A stretch of DNA of 64,000 nucleotides from contig NZ_VFEV01000022.1 of assembly GCF_007858275.1 (NCBI RefSeq), forward strand, positions 49,784 to 113,783, read 5' to 3'. The DNA comes from Pseudomonas proteolytica. GTDB lineage: Bacteria > Pseudomonadota > Gammaproteobacteria > Pseudomonadales > Pseudomonadaceae. A program made the position numbers and the translations under genes. Under the pieces are notes generated by a model. The model saw only the letters and a list, made by a program, of their open reading frames with translations, ran no database searches and was not told the origin of the DNA. How positions within the stretch are numbered: position 1 is the stretch's first letter; each line of letters opens with the position of its first letter. This document shows positions 1 through 8,826 of the stretch, one piece after another.

Positions 1-1447
1 GTACCAGTTCAGGAATGATCGCCAGTAGCCCAGGATTATCGACGATTTCGGTGTTAAGAGTTGCTGAAGAAAAAGAATTTTTCGATTTTAACCTTGTAGG
101 AGTCCATGATTGGTCGAGCGGATTATTCGTCTGCTGGTTAGACGCGTTGCGGATCATTTCCAACAAGCTGAGCAATGTACGCTCACCAAGTGTTTCCGGC
201 ACAGGCCCCGGCAACGCAGGACTCAAGATGTAGCCTAGCGATGTAGTCGTTCTTTTTTGCCGGTTCTTTAGAAGCGTAGAGTCTTTGTTGAACCGGTTCT
301 CATTTTTTTCTTCCCGACGTTTACCCGCCTTGATGTAGGTTTTAGAGATGTCGCGACTGAGCAATCCATCAGTCAGTAGCGTCGTGTATTTTGTTTCTGT
401 TGTTGCTCCCCCCTGAACCAGCACCTGCGACGTGACGTCGTGGTTTTTATTGTAGTTGTAGGTCGTTGTGCGAATAACCGGATCGCCTTCACGCGCAATA
501 GTGCGGTAGTTGTCTTTATTCTGGCGCTCGTAGACATATCGGGTAATGACCGGCGTCCCGCCACCATTGGGAGTCAAGGTGTGGGTGCTGACACAGGGCA
601 ACGCCGACAACTTGGGGTTGTCCGGGAAGGTCAGGCCGTTGTCCTCATACTGCACTTGCTCCTGAAGCCCGTCGAAGCTGGTGATTTTGGTCAACAGCCA
701 GCCACAGGCGGGGTCGTCCTGGTACTCGAAACTGCTTTGAATAGTCGCATCAAGGCTGACGGATTTGAGTGCGTAATTTTCAATAGACAGGGCGTAGTTC
801 AGGGTTTCCGTTGGATCATCGGGCCAGAATGTCAGGTTGGCCGCGCTGATGACCGTAGCGGCGTCAGGGTCGCCGGGGGTGTATTGCACTTTAAGCAGGC
901 TACGGGTGGCGTCGCGGATCTCGGTCAACTGGATCTGGTAATAGGTCTTGCCGTCAATCACATGGGGGGTACTTGTCCAACTGAGGGTCAGGCTGTTGTA
1001 GCCATCGGTAGTCAGTGAAACTGGCATGTAAATCCCCGTGTTCCCCACCTGTGCCAGGATTTCCTTGCGACCGTCTTTGCGAAACACCCTAAACGTGCCG
1101 GCACCCCACAGCACAATAACCGCAGGCTGGAAGAGAGAATCGTCTTTTTCCATCGCCACCACTTCACCAGAATGCAACGTGAGCTTCTTGTGATGCTCGC
1201 TGTACGTGGTCATGCAATAAAACCAACCGTCCCCCAGCGCCGCCTCGTTATTGACCACCGGAGTGTTGTGCAGGCCCATTTCAATGACGGGTCCATTGCC
1301 GTCGTTGCCGATCACCGATGGCAAGGGCACATAGACTTCAAACAGGCCGGTACGTGGATCGACGACATTGCGCTTTTGGGTGGTCGCATTGAAGATCGGA
1401 TCGTTTTCGTCGTCGGTTGGGTCGGTGCCCATCGGGTTGCGCGCCAT
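1..1447 (-). CDS. RHS-repeat / Tc-toxin-like protein, N-terminal part (3' end outside window)
   Basis: Reading the minus strand from ATG at 1447 gives about 482 codons with no stop up to the left edge, so the gene continues beyond the window. Three ATGs stand in a row (1453, 1450, 1447); the AAGGAG just upstream is best spaced for the third. The N-terminus reads NPMGTDPTD, then NATTQKRNVVDPRTGLFE and VYVPLPSVIGNDGNGP, which is how pseudomonad RHS/YD-repeat proteins related to insecticidal Tc-toxin subunits open; these make large beta-rich shells that can enclose a C-terminal toxin. Later repeats such as TRYVYERQNKDNYRT and TTTYNYNKNHDVTSQ resemble YD repeats. The A+T content is higher than in the genes to the right. 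The family call is from recognised wording of the N-terminus; the effector end cannot be seen. Confidence 0.72.
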   Translation of the reverse strand, partial: MARNPMGTDPTDDENDPIFNATTQKRNVVDPRTGLFEVYVPLPSVIGNDGNGPVIEMGLHNTPVVNNEAALGDGWFYCMTTYSEHHKKLTLHSGEVVAMEKDDSLFQPAVIVLWGAGTFRVFRKDGRKEILAQVGNTGIYMPVSLTTDGYNSLTLSWTSTPHVIDGKTYYQIQLTEIRDATRSLLKVQYTPGDPDAATVISAANLTFWPDDPTETLNYALSIENYALKSVSLDATIQSSFEYQDDPACGWLLTKITSFDGLQEQVQYEDNGLTFPDNPKLSALPCVSTHTLTPNGGGTPVITRYVYERQNKDNYRTIAREGDPVIRTTTYNYNKNHDVTSQVLVQGGATTETKYTTLLTDGLLSRDISKTYIKAGKRREEKNENRFNKDSTLLKNRQKRTTTSLGYILSPALPGPVPETLGERTLLSLLEMIRNASNQQTNNPLDQSWTPTRLKSKNSFSSATLNTEIVDNPGLLAIIPELV

Positions 1448-1673
1448 CATCATCTCCTTGGGTGAGGTATCCATGCTTTACAGGCATTGCTGCCTGAAAC
1501 TACGGACTCGGCACTGGAGATGTAACTGTCATATTTCACAGTTATTTATATCGTTTGGTAATAGGTGGTGGATTTTTTATCCTCTCCCTTGCGCGTGACG
1601 CCCGTAACGATGAGCCCGACGCTTGATCCTCAACCCCTGTGCAGCCCGACCACCGGCAATGATGCGGTCACGG

Positions 1674-2552
1674 TCACTTCGCCACCGCCGACATCAGCAA
1701 CTTGCGAATCTCCCCGGTAATCGCGCTTTTGGTGCCTTGCTCCAAAATTCCCACCCGGCGTACCGCCAGGTCCCCCGGCAGCGGCAATACACGCAGGCTG
1801 GAGTCTTTGTGCCAGTCAAAGTTCTTCAGCAGCGGCACGATCGCCACGCCAACTTGCTGGCGCACCAGGTCGGCGATGCCGATGATCGAGTTCAGTTCGA
1901 GGATTTCCAGCGGTTCGACCGATTCGCTCTTGATGATCGACTGCACCTTGCGGCCTACCGCGGTGGAGCGGTCATAGCGAATGAACGGCTGGGTCCTGAG
2001 CAATTCCACAGCGTCGTCGATGCCGGCGGTCTGGGCGGAGTTGGCGAGCATGACGATGGGCTCGTTGTAGAGCAGGGTCCAGCTCAATCCATCGAAGTTC
2101 TGCCGCGCCGTCTCGATCAGCAATGCCGCGTCTAGCTTGGCGGCGTGGACCAGGTTGACCACTTCGTCGGAGCGGGCGGTCATCAGGTTGACCGATATGC
2201 GCGGGTGCAGCTTTTTCAGTTGCACCAGGCAATTGGCGAGCAGGCCCATGCCGGAGGTAATGCCGCCGATGGACACTTCACCCTCCATGGCCATGCCATC
2301 GGGCGCCTCGGCAATCATTTGCTCGTAGTCCGCCAACAGGCGCTTGGCCTTGGGCAGCAACAACACGCCATCGCGGCTCAGCTTGATCTGCCGCTGGCTA
2401 CGGTCGAACAGCGGTCGGCGCATCTCTTCTTCGAGGGCGCGCATTTGCTGGCCGACGGCGGCGTTGGTGAGGGCCACACGGTCGGCGGCGGCGGCAAAGC
2501 TGCCGTACTCGGCGACGGCGATAAACGTCTTGAAGAAACGAATGTTGCTCAT
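1674..2552 (-). CDS. LysR family transcriptional regulator
   Basis: A 292-residue LysR protein. The winged helix-turn-helix fills roughly residues 1-60 (FIAVAEYGSFAAAADRVALTNAAVGQQMRALEEEM), followed by the linker helix and a periplasmic-binding-like effector domain. I start at the Met of MSNIRFFKTF, because LysR proteins normally begin a few residues before the first helix; an upstream Met at 2570 adds six residues and has no better ribosome site. It is divergent from the hydrolase and importer cluster that starts at 2684, the classic arrangement for a LysR activator of neighbouring catabolic genes. Its inducer is unknown; inferred to respond to the substrate or an intermediate of that cluster. 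Confidence 0.9.
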   Translation of the reverse strand: MSNIRFFKTFIAVAEYGSFAAAADRVALTNAAVGQQMRALEEEMRRPLFDRSQRQIKLSRDGVLLLPKAKRLLADYEQMIAEAPDGMAMEGEVSIGGITSGMGLLANCLVQLKKLHPRISVNLMTARSDEVVNLVHAAKLDAALLIETARQNFDGLSWTLLYNEPIVMLANSAQTAGIDDAVELLRTQPFIRYDRSTAVGRKVQSIIKSESVEPLEILELNSIIGIADLVRQQVGVAIVPLLKNFDWHKDSSLRVLPLPGDLAVRRVGILEQGTKSAITGEIRKLLMSAVAK

Positions 2553-2683
2553 GGGTAGGCCCGCGCTCATGGGTACGTCGGCATCGTAAAGCTTTTGTTT
2601 ACTCTGATTAAAGTTAAATTAGTTTTTCTTTTTATAGTGCTCGACCAATACTCAAGTCCGAACTGACTCGGCGAACTTTCCAA
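2553..2683. promoter_or_regulatory. Divergent promoter region with candidate LysR operator
   Basis: This A+T-rich spacer separates the LysR gene (minus) from the hydrolase gene (plus). It holds the repeat-like core TTAAAGTTAA at 2608-2617 inside a T-rich stretch. LysR regulators usually bind such divergent spacers, so control of both directions from here is likely, but the exact operator is a guess. Confidence 0.4.
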
Positions 2684-3550
2684 ATGAGCAATCCAGATAT
2701 CAGCCCTGAAGACGCAGCATTACGTGCGGCAAAAAACGTGTATCACCTCGGCGCCACCACCGTGTACTCCCACTATGAGGACAGCCGGTTTGCCTACACC
2801 CTTTATGTGCCTGAAAGCATCGAGGACCGCACCCGGCCGGTAGACCTGGTGGTTTCGCTGCACGGCTCGACCCGCGCGATGGAGATTTACCGCAATGGTT
2901 TCGCGGAATTTGGCCGCTGGAACGATTGTGTGATCCTGTCGCCGCTGTTCCCGGTCGGCGTGCTGGGCGACGGCAATGGTGATGGCTACAAGCAGATGGT
3001 CGAAGGCGATATCCGTTACGACCAAGTGCTACTCGACATGATTGCCAGCGTTGGCAAGCGCTACGGTCGCAGCTTCGATACCTTTGCACTGTTCGGCTAT
3101 TCCGGTGGTGGGCAATTCACCCATCGCTTCTGCTACCTGCACCCCGAAAAACTCTGGGCGGCGTCCATCGGCGCACCGGGTTCGGTGACCCTGCTCGATG
3201 CCGATCAGGACTGGTGGGTCGGCGTGCGGGACTTTGCCACGCGCTTTGGCAAACCACTGAACCTGCGAGCCCTGCAGCGGTTGCCCGTGCATATGGTGGT
3301 GGGTGATTCAGACCTCGAAACCTGGGAAATTACCCACCGTGAAGGCGGCAAACACTACATGGCCGGTGCCAACGCTGCCGGGCGTACGCGACCCGAGCGC
3401 CTGGCTACCTTGAAGGCCAGCTTCGAGGCCGCCGGCGTGCAGGTGCACTTTGACCTGCTGCCCAACGTCGCGCACCAGGGCATCAAGGCCATGCCGGCTG
3501 CCCAGGACTTTTTCGCCAAGGTGTTGCGCCACAAGCGCAGCCTGGGCTGA
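2684..3550 (+). CDS. Alpha/beta hydrolase, esterase / PHB-depolymerase-like
   Basis: A 288-residue cytoplasmic alpha/beta hydrolase with no signal peptide. The oxyanion strand VVSLHGSTR precedes the nucleophile elbow LFGYSGGG (Gly-Tyr-Ser-Gly-Gly), with an acidic residue in VVGDSDLETW and the catalytic His in NVAHQG near the C-terminus, so the Ser-Asp-His triad looks complete. The fold resembles the LpqC/poly(3-hydroxybutyrate) depolymerase group of esterases. It is the first gene of the cluster and lies about 125 bases before the substrate-binding protein; it probably cleaves an ester or amide of the imported compound. The exact substrate cannot be read from the sequence. Confidence 0.8.
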   Translation: MSNPDISPEDAALRAAKNVYHLGATTVYSHYEDSRFAYTLYVPESIEDRTRPVDLVVSLHGSTRAMEIYRNGFAEFGRWNDCVILSPLFPVGVLGDGNGDGYKQMVEGDIRYDQVLLDMIASVGKRYGRSFDTFALFGYSGGGQFTHRFCYLHPEKLWAASIGAPGSVTLLDADQDWWVGVRDFATRFGKPLNLRALQRLPVHMVVGDSDLETWEITHREGGKHYMAGANAAGRTRPERLATLKASFEAAGVQVHFDLLPNVAHQGIKAMPAAQDFFAKVLRHKRSLG

Positions 3551-3675
3551 TACACCGCAAGTGATGCACTCAGAACAGACCGCATAACAATAACCAAGGA
3601 TTCACTCATTCTGATGCCGGTCCTGCCTTGGCTCCCGCCACTGACCGGAAAATTCCTTCAAGGAGTCTTTCTCCC

Positions 3676-5244
3676 GTGAATAGTTACGTAAAGACGGCAT
3701 TGGCCGTCGTAATGTCGGCGTGCACCGTCTCCATGGCCGTTGCCCAGGACAAGGTCATCAGCGTTGGGATCAACGGTGATATCCGCAGCACCGACCCTGG
3801 CGTCAACCGCGACGACAACACCGACGCGGTGATGATGCATCTCGTCGAAGGGTTGGTGGCGTACCGTGAAGACACCAGCATCGCCCCGATGCTAGCCAGC
3901 GCGGTTGACGTGTCGGCGGATGGCCTGCGCTACACCTTTACCCTGCGTGACGGCGTGCACTTTCACAACGGCCAGCTATTGACGGCCAAGGACGTGCAAT
4001 GGACCTGGCAGCGCTACCTGGACCCCAAGACCCAGTGGCGCTGCCTGGCAGAGTTCGATGGGCGCGGTGCGGCGAAGATCGTTGATATCGCCAGCCCCGA
4101 CCCGAAAACCGTGGTGTTCACCCTGGATCAAGCCAATGGCTTGTTCCTGGCCGCCATGGCCCGCCCGGATTGCGCGGGCAGCGGCATCCTGCACCCAGAC
4201 TCCCTGGCCGCCGATGGCAGTTGGCGCGCGCCGATTGGCACTGGCCCGTTCACCCTGGGCAAATGGCAGAAGGGCCAGTACGTCGAACTGGATCGCTTCA
4301 AGCAATACACCCCACGTGCCGAAGACAAGGCGGACGGTTACACCGGCAACAAGCAGGCGTTTGTCGACACCGTGCGGTTTGAGGTGATCCCCGATTCGGC
4401 CTCGGCCAAGGCGGCGCTGCTGTCGGGTGGCGTGGACCTGCTGCCGGACGTGACCGCAATGGATGCCGCACAACTCAAGCAGGTCAAGAACCTGCAGATC
4501 CAGGTCAGCCCGATCATGACCATCAGCGGGCTGTTGTTCCAGACCCGCGACCCGCTGCTCAAGGACGTGCGCATCCGTCGCGCGGTGGCGTTGTCCCTGG
4601 ATTACGCGCAGATGGTGGCGGCGTTGTCCGATGGTTTATCGGTGGTCAACAACTCAATCATTCCCACTGCGAGTCCGTACTACGACAGCACCGCGCACCA
4701 GGGCTATACCTACAACCTCGACGAGGCCCGGAGCCTGCTGAAGGAAGCCGGCTACCGCGGTGAAAAAATCCGCATGCTGGTCAACAAGCGCTACCCGCAG
4801 ATGTTCGACATGGGCTTGCTCTGTCAGGCCATGACCCAGGCGGCAGGGCTGAACATCGAGATGGAAACCCTGGAGTGGGGCACACAGTTGGAGCGTTACC
4901 AGACCGGTAGCTACCAGATGATGTCGTTCTCCTACTCGGGACGTTTCGATGCGGCGCAAAGCTACGAGTCGGTGATCGGCGACAAGGCCAAGGAACCGCG
5001 TAAGGTCTGGGACAACCCCCAAGCCCTGGCCATATTGCGTGAGGCCCAGCGTGAAGTTGACCCAGCCAAGCGCCAGCCACTGTTCGACAAGCTGCACACG
5101 CTGATGCTCAAGGATGTGCCCATGGTGGTTATCTATAACGGCACGGCCATCGGCGCCATGGGCAAGCGCGTCGAGGGGTATCGCTCCTGGCCGGTTGCCA
5201 AGCCGCGCCTGTGGGGCGTGAAGCTGCTCGACACTTCCAAGTAA
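3676..5244 (+). CDS. ABC transporter, periplasmic oligopeptide-type substrate-binding protein
   Basis: A 522-residue SBP_bac_5 (DppA/OppA) family protein. I use GTG at 3676, which has AAGGAG about 11 bases upstream and begins directly with a signal peptide (NSYVKTALAVVMSACTVSMAVAQ, probably cut after AVA or AQ); a longer frame upstream would put sixteen residues before the signal. The mature part shows family landmarks: a GINGDIRSTDPGVNRDD start, VHFHNGQLLTAKDVQWTW, and a GTGPFTLGKW segment. It captures peptides or similar charged oligomers in the periplasm for the permeases and ATPase encoded directly downstream, with which it forms an operon. Confidence 0.9.
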   Translation: MNSYVKTALAVVMSACTVSMAVAQDKVISVGINGDIRSTDPGVNRDDNTDAVMMHLVEGLVAYREDTSIAPMLASAVDVSADGLRYTFTLRDGVHFHNGQLLTAKDVQWTWQRYLDPKTQWRCLAEFDGRGAAKIVDIASPDPKTVVFTLDQANGLFLAAMARPDCAGSGILHPDSLAADGSWRAPIGTGPFTLGKWQKGQYVELDRFKQYTPRAEDKADGYTGNKQAFVDTVRFEVIPDSASAKAALLSGGVDLLPDVTAMDAAQLKQVKNLQIQVSPIMTISGLLFQTRDPLLKDVRIRRAVALSLDYAQMVAALSDGLSVVNNSIIPTASPYYDSTAHQGYTYNLDEARSLLKEAGYRGEKIRMLVNKRYPQMFDMGLLCQAMTQAAGLNIEMETLEWGTQLERYQTGSYQMMSFSYSGRFDAAQSYESVIGDKAKEPRKVWDNPQALAILREAQREVDPAKRQPLFDKLHTLMLKDVPMVVIYNGTAIGAMGKRVEGYRSWPVAKPRLWGVKLLDTSK

Positions 5245-5255
5245 GGCGTAGCGCT

Positions 5256-6197
5256 ATGTTTCGATTCATATTGCACAGGCTCGGCATGGCGGTGCCGACC
5301 CTGTTGCTGATCTCGGTGATTGTGTTTGCCTTGATCCGCCTGATCCCCGGCGACCCGGCACTCTTGATGCTCGGCGACATGGCCGACCCGCAAAGCCTGG
5401 CCGATATGCGCAGCAGCCTGGGGCTTGACCACTCAGTGGTGACCCAGTACCTGATCTGGATCAAGTCGGTGCTCAGTGGCGACCTCGGCGTGTCCATCAG
5501 CAGCCGCCAGCCGGTGTTGGAGTTGCTGCTCGAGCGGTTCAGCGTCAGTGCGACCGTGGTGCTGGTGGCGGTATTGCTGGCGACTCTGCTTGCAGTGCCG
5601 GTGGGTTTGCTCGCAGCCTGGAAGCAAAACAGTGCGATGGACCTGGGCCTGGTGGCGACGGCAACGTTGTTGCTGTCGGTACCCAGCTTCTGGTTGGGTT
5701 TGTTGCTGCTGTATGTCTTCGGCATTCAATTGGGCTGGTTGCCGGTGATCGGTTACGTGGGCTTTGCCACCGACCCGATGAAAGCGCTGACCTACGTGGT
5801 GCTGCCAATCATCACCCTGACGCTGGTGGAGTTCGGGGCCATTGCCCGGATGGCACGGGCCAGCACCATTGAGGTGCTACGCCTGGAGTACATCGCCCAT
5901 GCCCGGGCCAAAGGGTTGTCGGAAGGCGCGGTGCTGTGCAGGCACGCCTTGCGCAACGCGTTTGCACCGACCTGGACCCTGATTGGCCTGATCCTTGGCA
6001 ACTTGCTCGGCGGCATTGCGGTGCTGGAAACGGTGTTCACCCTGCCAGGTATCGGCCGGTTGATGGTCGATGCGATCTTCTCCCGCGACTACCCGGTGTT
6101 GCAGGGTTGCCTGCTGCTGGTCACCTGTATCTATGTGTTGGTCAACCTGTTGGTGGATCTGCTGTATCCGCTGTTCGATCCAAGGGTGAAGCTATGA
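5256..6197 (+). CDS. ABC transporter permease, DppB/OppB family
   Basis: A 313-residue inner-membrane permease with about six membrane segments. The N-terminus (MFRFILHRLGMAVPTLLLISVIVFALIRL followed by IPGDPA) is typical of DppB-type subunits, and the EAA-type coupling loop is seen as EYIAHARAKGLSEGAVLCRHALRNA. ATG at 5256 follows the binding-protein stop by 11 bases; an in-frame Met at 5211 lies inside the previous gene and was rejected. Its stop overlaps the next start (ATGA at 6194), so translation of the two permeases is coupled. Confidence 0.92.
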   Translation: MFRFILHRLGMAVPTLLLISVIVFALIRLIPGDPALLMLGDMADPQSLADMRSSLGLDHSVVTQYLIWIKSVLSGDLGVSISSRQPVLELLLERFSVSATVVLVAVLLATLLAVPVGLLAAWKQNSAMDLGLVATATLLLSVPSFWLGLLLLYVFGIQLGWLPVIGYVGFATDPMKALTYVVLPIITLTLVEFGAIARMARASTIEVLRLEYIAHARAKGLSEGAVLCRHALRNAFAPTWTLIGLILGNLLGGIAVLETVFTLPGIGRLMVDAIFSRDYPVLQGCLLLVTCIYVLVNLLVDLLYPLFDPRVKL

Positions 6198-7063
6198 ACC
6201 TCAAGACTCCTGCCTTGCCCACCGTGGCAGCGGTTCCGCCCCGGCGGCGCCGGCGTTACCCGCCGCTGAACGCCCTGATCGGCGGCAGCCTGCTCGCGGC
6301 ACTGGTGTTGCTGGCATTGCTCGGCGTGGTGTGGACACCTTACGACCCGCTCAAATTGGACCTGCTCTCACGCCTGCACGCACCGAACGCCGTGCACTGG
6401 CTGGGTACCGACGAATTTGGCCGCGATGTGTTCAGCCGCCTGATCATTGGTGCGCGTACCAGCCTGTGGATCAGCCTGCTCTCGGTCAGCGTAGCGGTGA
6501 TCTGCGGCACGCTGATCGGCATGCTCGCCGGTTACCTGCGCGGCTGGACCGACCGGGTGCTGATGATGCTCAACGATGCGTTGCTGGCATTCCCCGGCAT
6601 CCTTATGGCCCTGGGCATCATGGCAATTGTCGGCGCCAGCCAGTACGGCATCGTGCTCGCCCTGGGTATCGCCTACACCCCTTCGGTGGTGCGGGTGGTA
6701 CGCGGCAGCGTGCTGTCGCTGCGTGAGTTGGAGTTCATCGAGGCCTCGCGGGTGATCGGCAACTCCGAGCTGTACACCATGTTCCGTCACATCACCCCCA
6801 ACTGCCTGGCGCCGCTGTGTGTCTTGGCCACCAGCATGTTTGGCTGGGCGTTGCTCTCGGAGAGTGCGCTGAGTTTCCTCGGCCTTGGGGTTCCACCGCC
6901 GGCCGCCACCTGGGGCAGCATGCTCTCGGCCAGCCGCACTTATATCTCGACGGCGCCGTGGCTGGGGATCTTCCCGGGCATCTTTATCAGCCTGACGTTG
7001 CTGGCTATCAATCTGTTCGGCGATGCCTTGCGTGATCGTCTCGACCCGCGCATGAGGAAATGA
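6194..7063 (+). CDS. ABC transporter permease, DppC/OppC family
   Basis: A 289-residue second permease of the peptide-type importer. A short cytoplasmic N-terminus with a basic patch (PPRRRRRYPP) leads into the first membrane segment, then the DppC hallmark HWLGTDEFGRDVFSRLIIGART, five further membrane segments and a coupling loop around EFIEASRVIGNSELYTMFRHITPN. The start is the ATG of ATGA overlapping the DppB stop, and its own stop overlaps the ATPase start at 7060, so all three are tightly co-translated. A longer frame reaching back to 5936 is only the region inside the previous gene. Confidence 0.92.
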   Translation: MNLKTPALPTVAAVPPRRRRRYPPLNALIGGSLLAALVLLALLGVVWTPYDPLKLDLLSRLHAPNAVHWLGTDEFGRDVFSRLIIGARTSLWISLLSVSVAVICGTLIGMLAGYLRGWTDRVLMMLNDALLAFPGILMALGIMAIVGASQYGIVLALGIAYTPSVVRVVRGSVLSLRELEFIEASRVIGNSELYTMFRHITPNCLAPLCVLATSMFGWALLSESALSFLGLGVPPPAATWGSMLSASRTYISTAPWLGIFPGIFISLTLLAINLFGDALRDRLDPRMRK

Positions 7064-8697
7064 GCATGAGCGCTCCAGTGCCTTTACTGGCCGTTGAAAA
7101 TCTACAGATTCGCGTCGGCGTGGACGGTCCGCTGGCCGTCGATGACTTCAGCTTCACCATGGCCCCCGGCGAGATCGTCGCACTGGTGGGCGAGTCGGGC
7201 AGCGGCAAGACCATGGCCGCGCGCGCTGCCATTGGTTTGCTGCCAGCACCGATGCAGGTGTGCGGTGGGCGCATCATCTTCCAGGGCCAGGCCCTGGACA
7301 GCAGCAATGCCAAGGCCATGCGTGAAGTGCGTGGCGCGCGGATCGGCATGGTGTTCCAGGAACCGATGGTCTCGCTCAACCCCGCGCTGACCATCGGCCG
7401 GCAGATGAGCGAGGCACTCAAACTGCATACCACGCTGGATGCGGCGACGATCCGTGAGCGCTGCATCGCCATGCTGCAACGCATCGGCATCAAGGACGCC
7501 GAAAAGTGCCTGGCGTCCTACCCGCACCAATTCTCCGGCGGCATGCGCCAACGCATCATGCTGGCCTCGGTGATGCTGCTGCGCCCGGCGCTGCTGATTG
7601 CCGACGAACCCACCACGGCCCTGGATTGCCTGGCGCAACTGGACGTGATCGAGTTGATGCTGGAACTGACCCGCGAGCAGGGCACCGCGATTCTGTTTAT
7701 CAGCCACGACCTGTCTTTGGTCGCGCGTTATGCCCACAAAGTCGTGGTGATGCGCTCGGGCAAGGCGGTAGAGCAGGGCCGTATCGAAGACATCCTCTTT
7801 GCCCCCAAGGCCGAATACACCCGGCAATTGCTCGAAGCGCTGCCACGGCGCGGGGAACTGGTGCCCGTGCCGGCGGCCGACAGCGCGTTGTTGCAGGTCC
7901 GGGATGTGTGTATCGAACACCCGGGGCCGCGCAGCTTCTGGGGGCGCAGCGTGCCCAAGCGCGTGGTGCACTCGGTGAACCTGAGTATTGCTCCGGGCGA
8001 GACGCTGGCCCTGGTCGGTGGCAGCGGTTCGGGCAAGACCACCCTCGGGCGTGCGGTCGTCGGCTTGGTCAACCCCTGTGCCGGGGCAATCCTGTTCCAG
8101 GGTGTGGATATCCTCAAGGCCGCCAACCGGGCACATCGCCTGCAATGCCAGATGATCTTCCAGGACCCGTATTCGTCCCTCGACCCGCGCATGACTGTGG
8201 GCCAGATCCTCGCCGAACCGCTGCGCCATGAACCCGCCCTGACGGCCGCGCAAAAGCGCCAGCGGGTCACCGACACCCTGGTCGATGTGGGCTTGCCCGA
8301 ACAGTTTCGCGAGCGTTTTGCCCACCAACTTTCCGGTGGTCAGCGCCAGCGCGTGGCGATTGGCCGGGCGTTGGTGCGCCGGCCCAAGCTGGTGATTGCC
8401 GACGAGCCGATTTCGGCACTGGACATGACCATCCAGAAGCAGATCCTCGAACTGTTCGAGCGCTTGCAACGCCAATACGGCTTTGCCTGCCTGTTCATTT
8501 CCCACGATCTTTCGGCGGTGGAACGCATCGCCCACCGTGTGGCGGTGATGAACCAGGGCGAGGTGGTCGAAATGGGCCCGCGTGACACGATTTTCGACGC
8601 CCCACAACACCCTTACACCCGTCGGCTACTCGCCGCGGCCAGCCCCTTGGAGAAACGTGCGGACGGCAGTTACCGCCTCCGTGCCAGCGTGATTTAG
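7060..8697 (+). CDS. ABC transporter ATPase, fused DppD-DppF type
   Basis: A 545-residue protein with two complete ABC ATPase halves, as in fused dipeptide/oligopeptide importers. Half one has Walker A GESGSGKT near residue 44, signature FSGGMRQR and Walker B LLIADEPTTALD; half two has GGSGSGKT near residue 320, LSGGQRQR and LVIADEPISALD. Both have the switch His in FISHDLS. The oligopeptide-type C-terminal region is seen after each (HPYTRRLLAAASP). It hydrolyses ATP at the inner membrane to power the permease pair. Start at 7060 (or 7066) overlaps the DppC stop. This is the last transporter gene; a perfect hairpin follows before the porin. Confidence 0.93.
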   Translation: MSMSAPVPLLAVENLQIRVGVDGPLAVDDFSFTMAPGEIVALVGESGSGKTMAARAAIGLLPAPMQVCGGRIIFQGQALDSSNAKAMREVRGARIGMVFQEPMVSLNPALTIGRQMSEALKLHTTLDAATIRERCIAMLQRIGIKDAEKCLASYPHQFSGGMRQRIMLASVMLLRPALLIADEPTTALDCLAQLDVIELMLELTREQGTAILFISHDLSLVARYAHKVVVMRSGKAVEQGRIEDILFAPKAEYTRQLLEALPRRGELVPVPAADSALLQVRDVCIEHPGPRSFWGRSVPKRVVHSVNLSIAPGETLALVGGSGSGKTTLGRAVVGLVNPCAGAILFQGVDILKAANRAHRLQCQMIFQDPYSSLDPRMTVGQILAEPLRHEPALTAAQKRQRVTDTLVDVGLPEQFRERFAHQLSGGQRQRVAIGRALVRRPKLVIADEPISALDMTIQKQILELFERLQRQYGFACLFISHDLSAVERIAHRVAVMNQGEVVEMGPRDTIFDAPQHPYTRRLLAAASPLEKRADGSYRLRASVI

Positions 8698-8735
8698 GTA
8701 CTGCTGCACCCCAGGCCACGGCATTAAACCCAACC

Positions 8736-8760
8736 CTTCGCAAATCGACGATTTGCGAAG
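8736..8760. terminator. Perfect 12-bp inverted repeat between ATPase and porin genes
   Basis: CTTCGCAAATCG and its exact reverse complement are separated by a single base. There is no T-run, so it may act as an mRNA-processing or stabilising hairpin, or as an operator for porin expression, instead of a simple terminator. Confidence 0.45.
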
Positions 8761-8826
8761 CGGGCGAAGCCATGGCCGAAGAAAACAAAAACAACCCCAC
8801 TCAACCTGTCTGCCAGGAACCTACAC

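Noticed and set aside
440..1018. 192-codon frame on the plus strand
   Set aside because: It is antisense to the RHS-like gene, whose minus-strand reading is continuous to the window edge and protein-like; this frame has no family match.
7102..8610. 502-codon open frame on the minus strand
   Set aside because: It lies opposite the fused ABC ATPase, whose motifs are all intact; long antisense frames are common in GC-rich genes.
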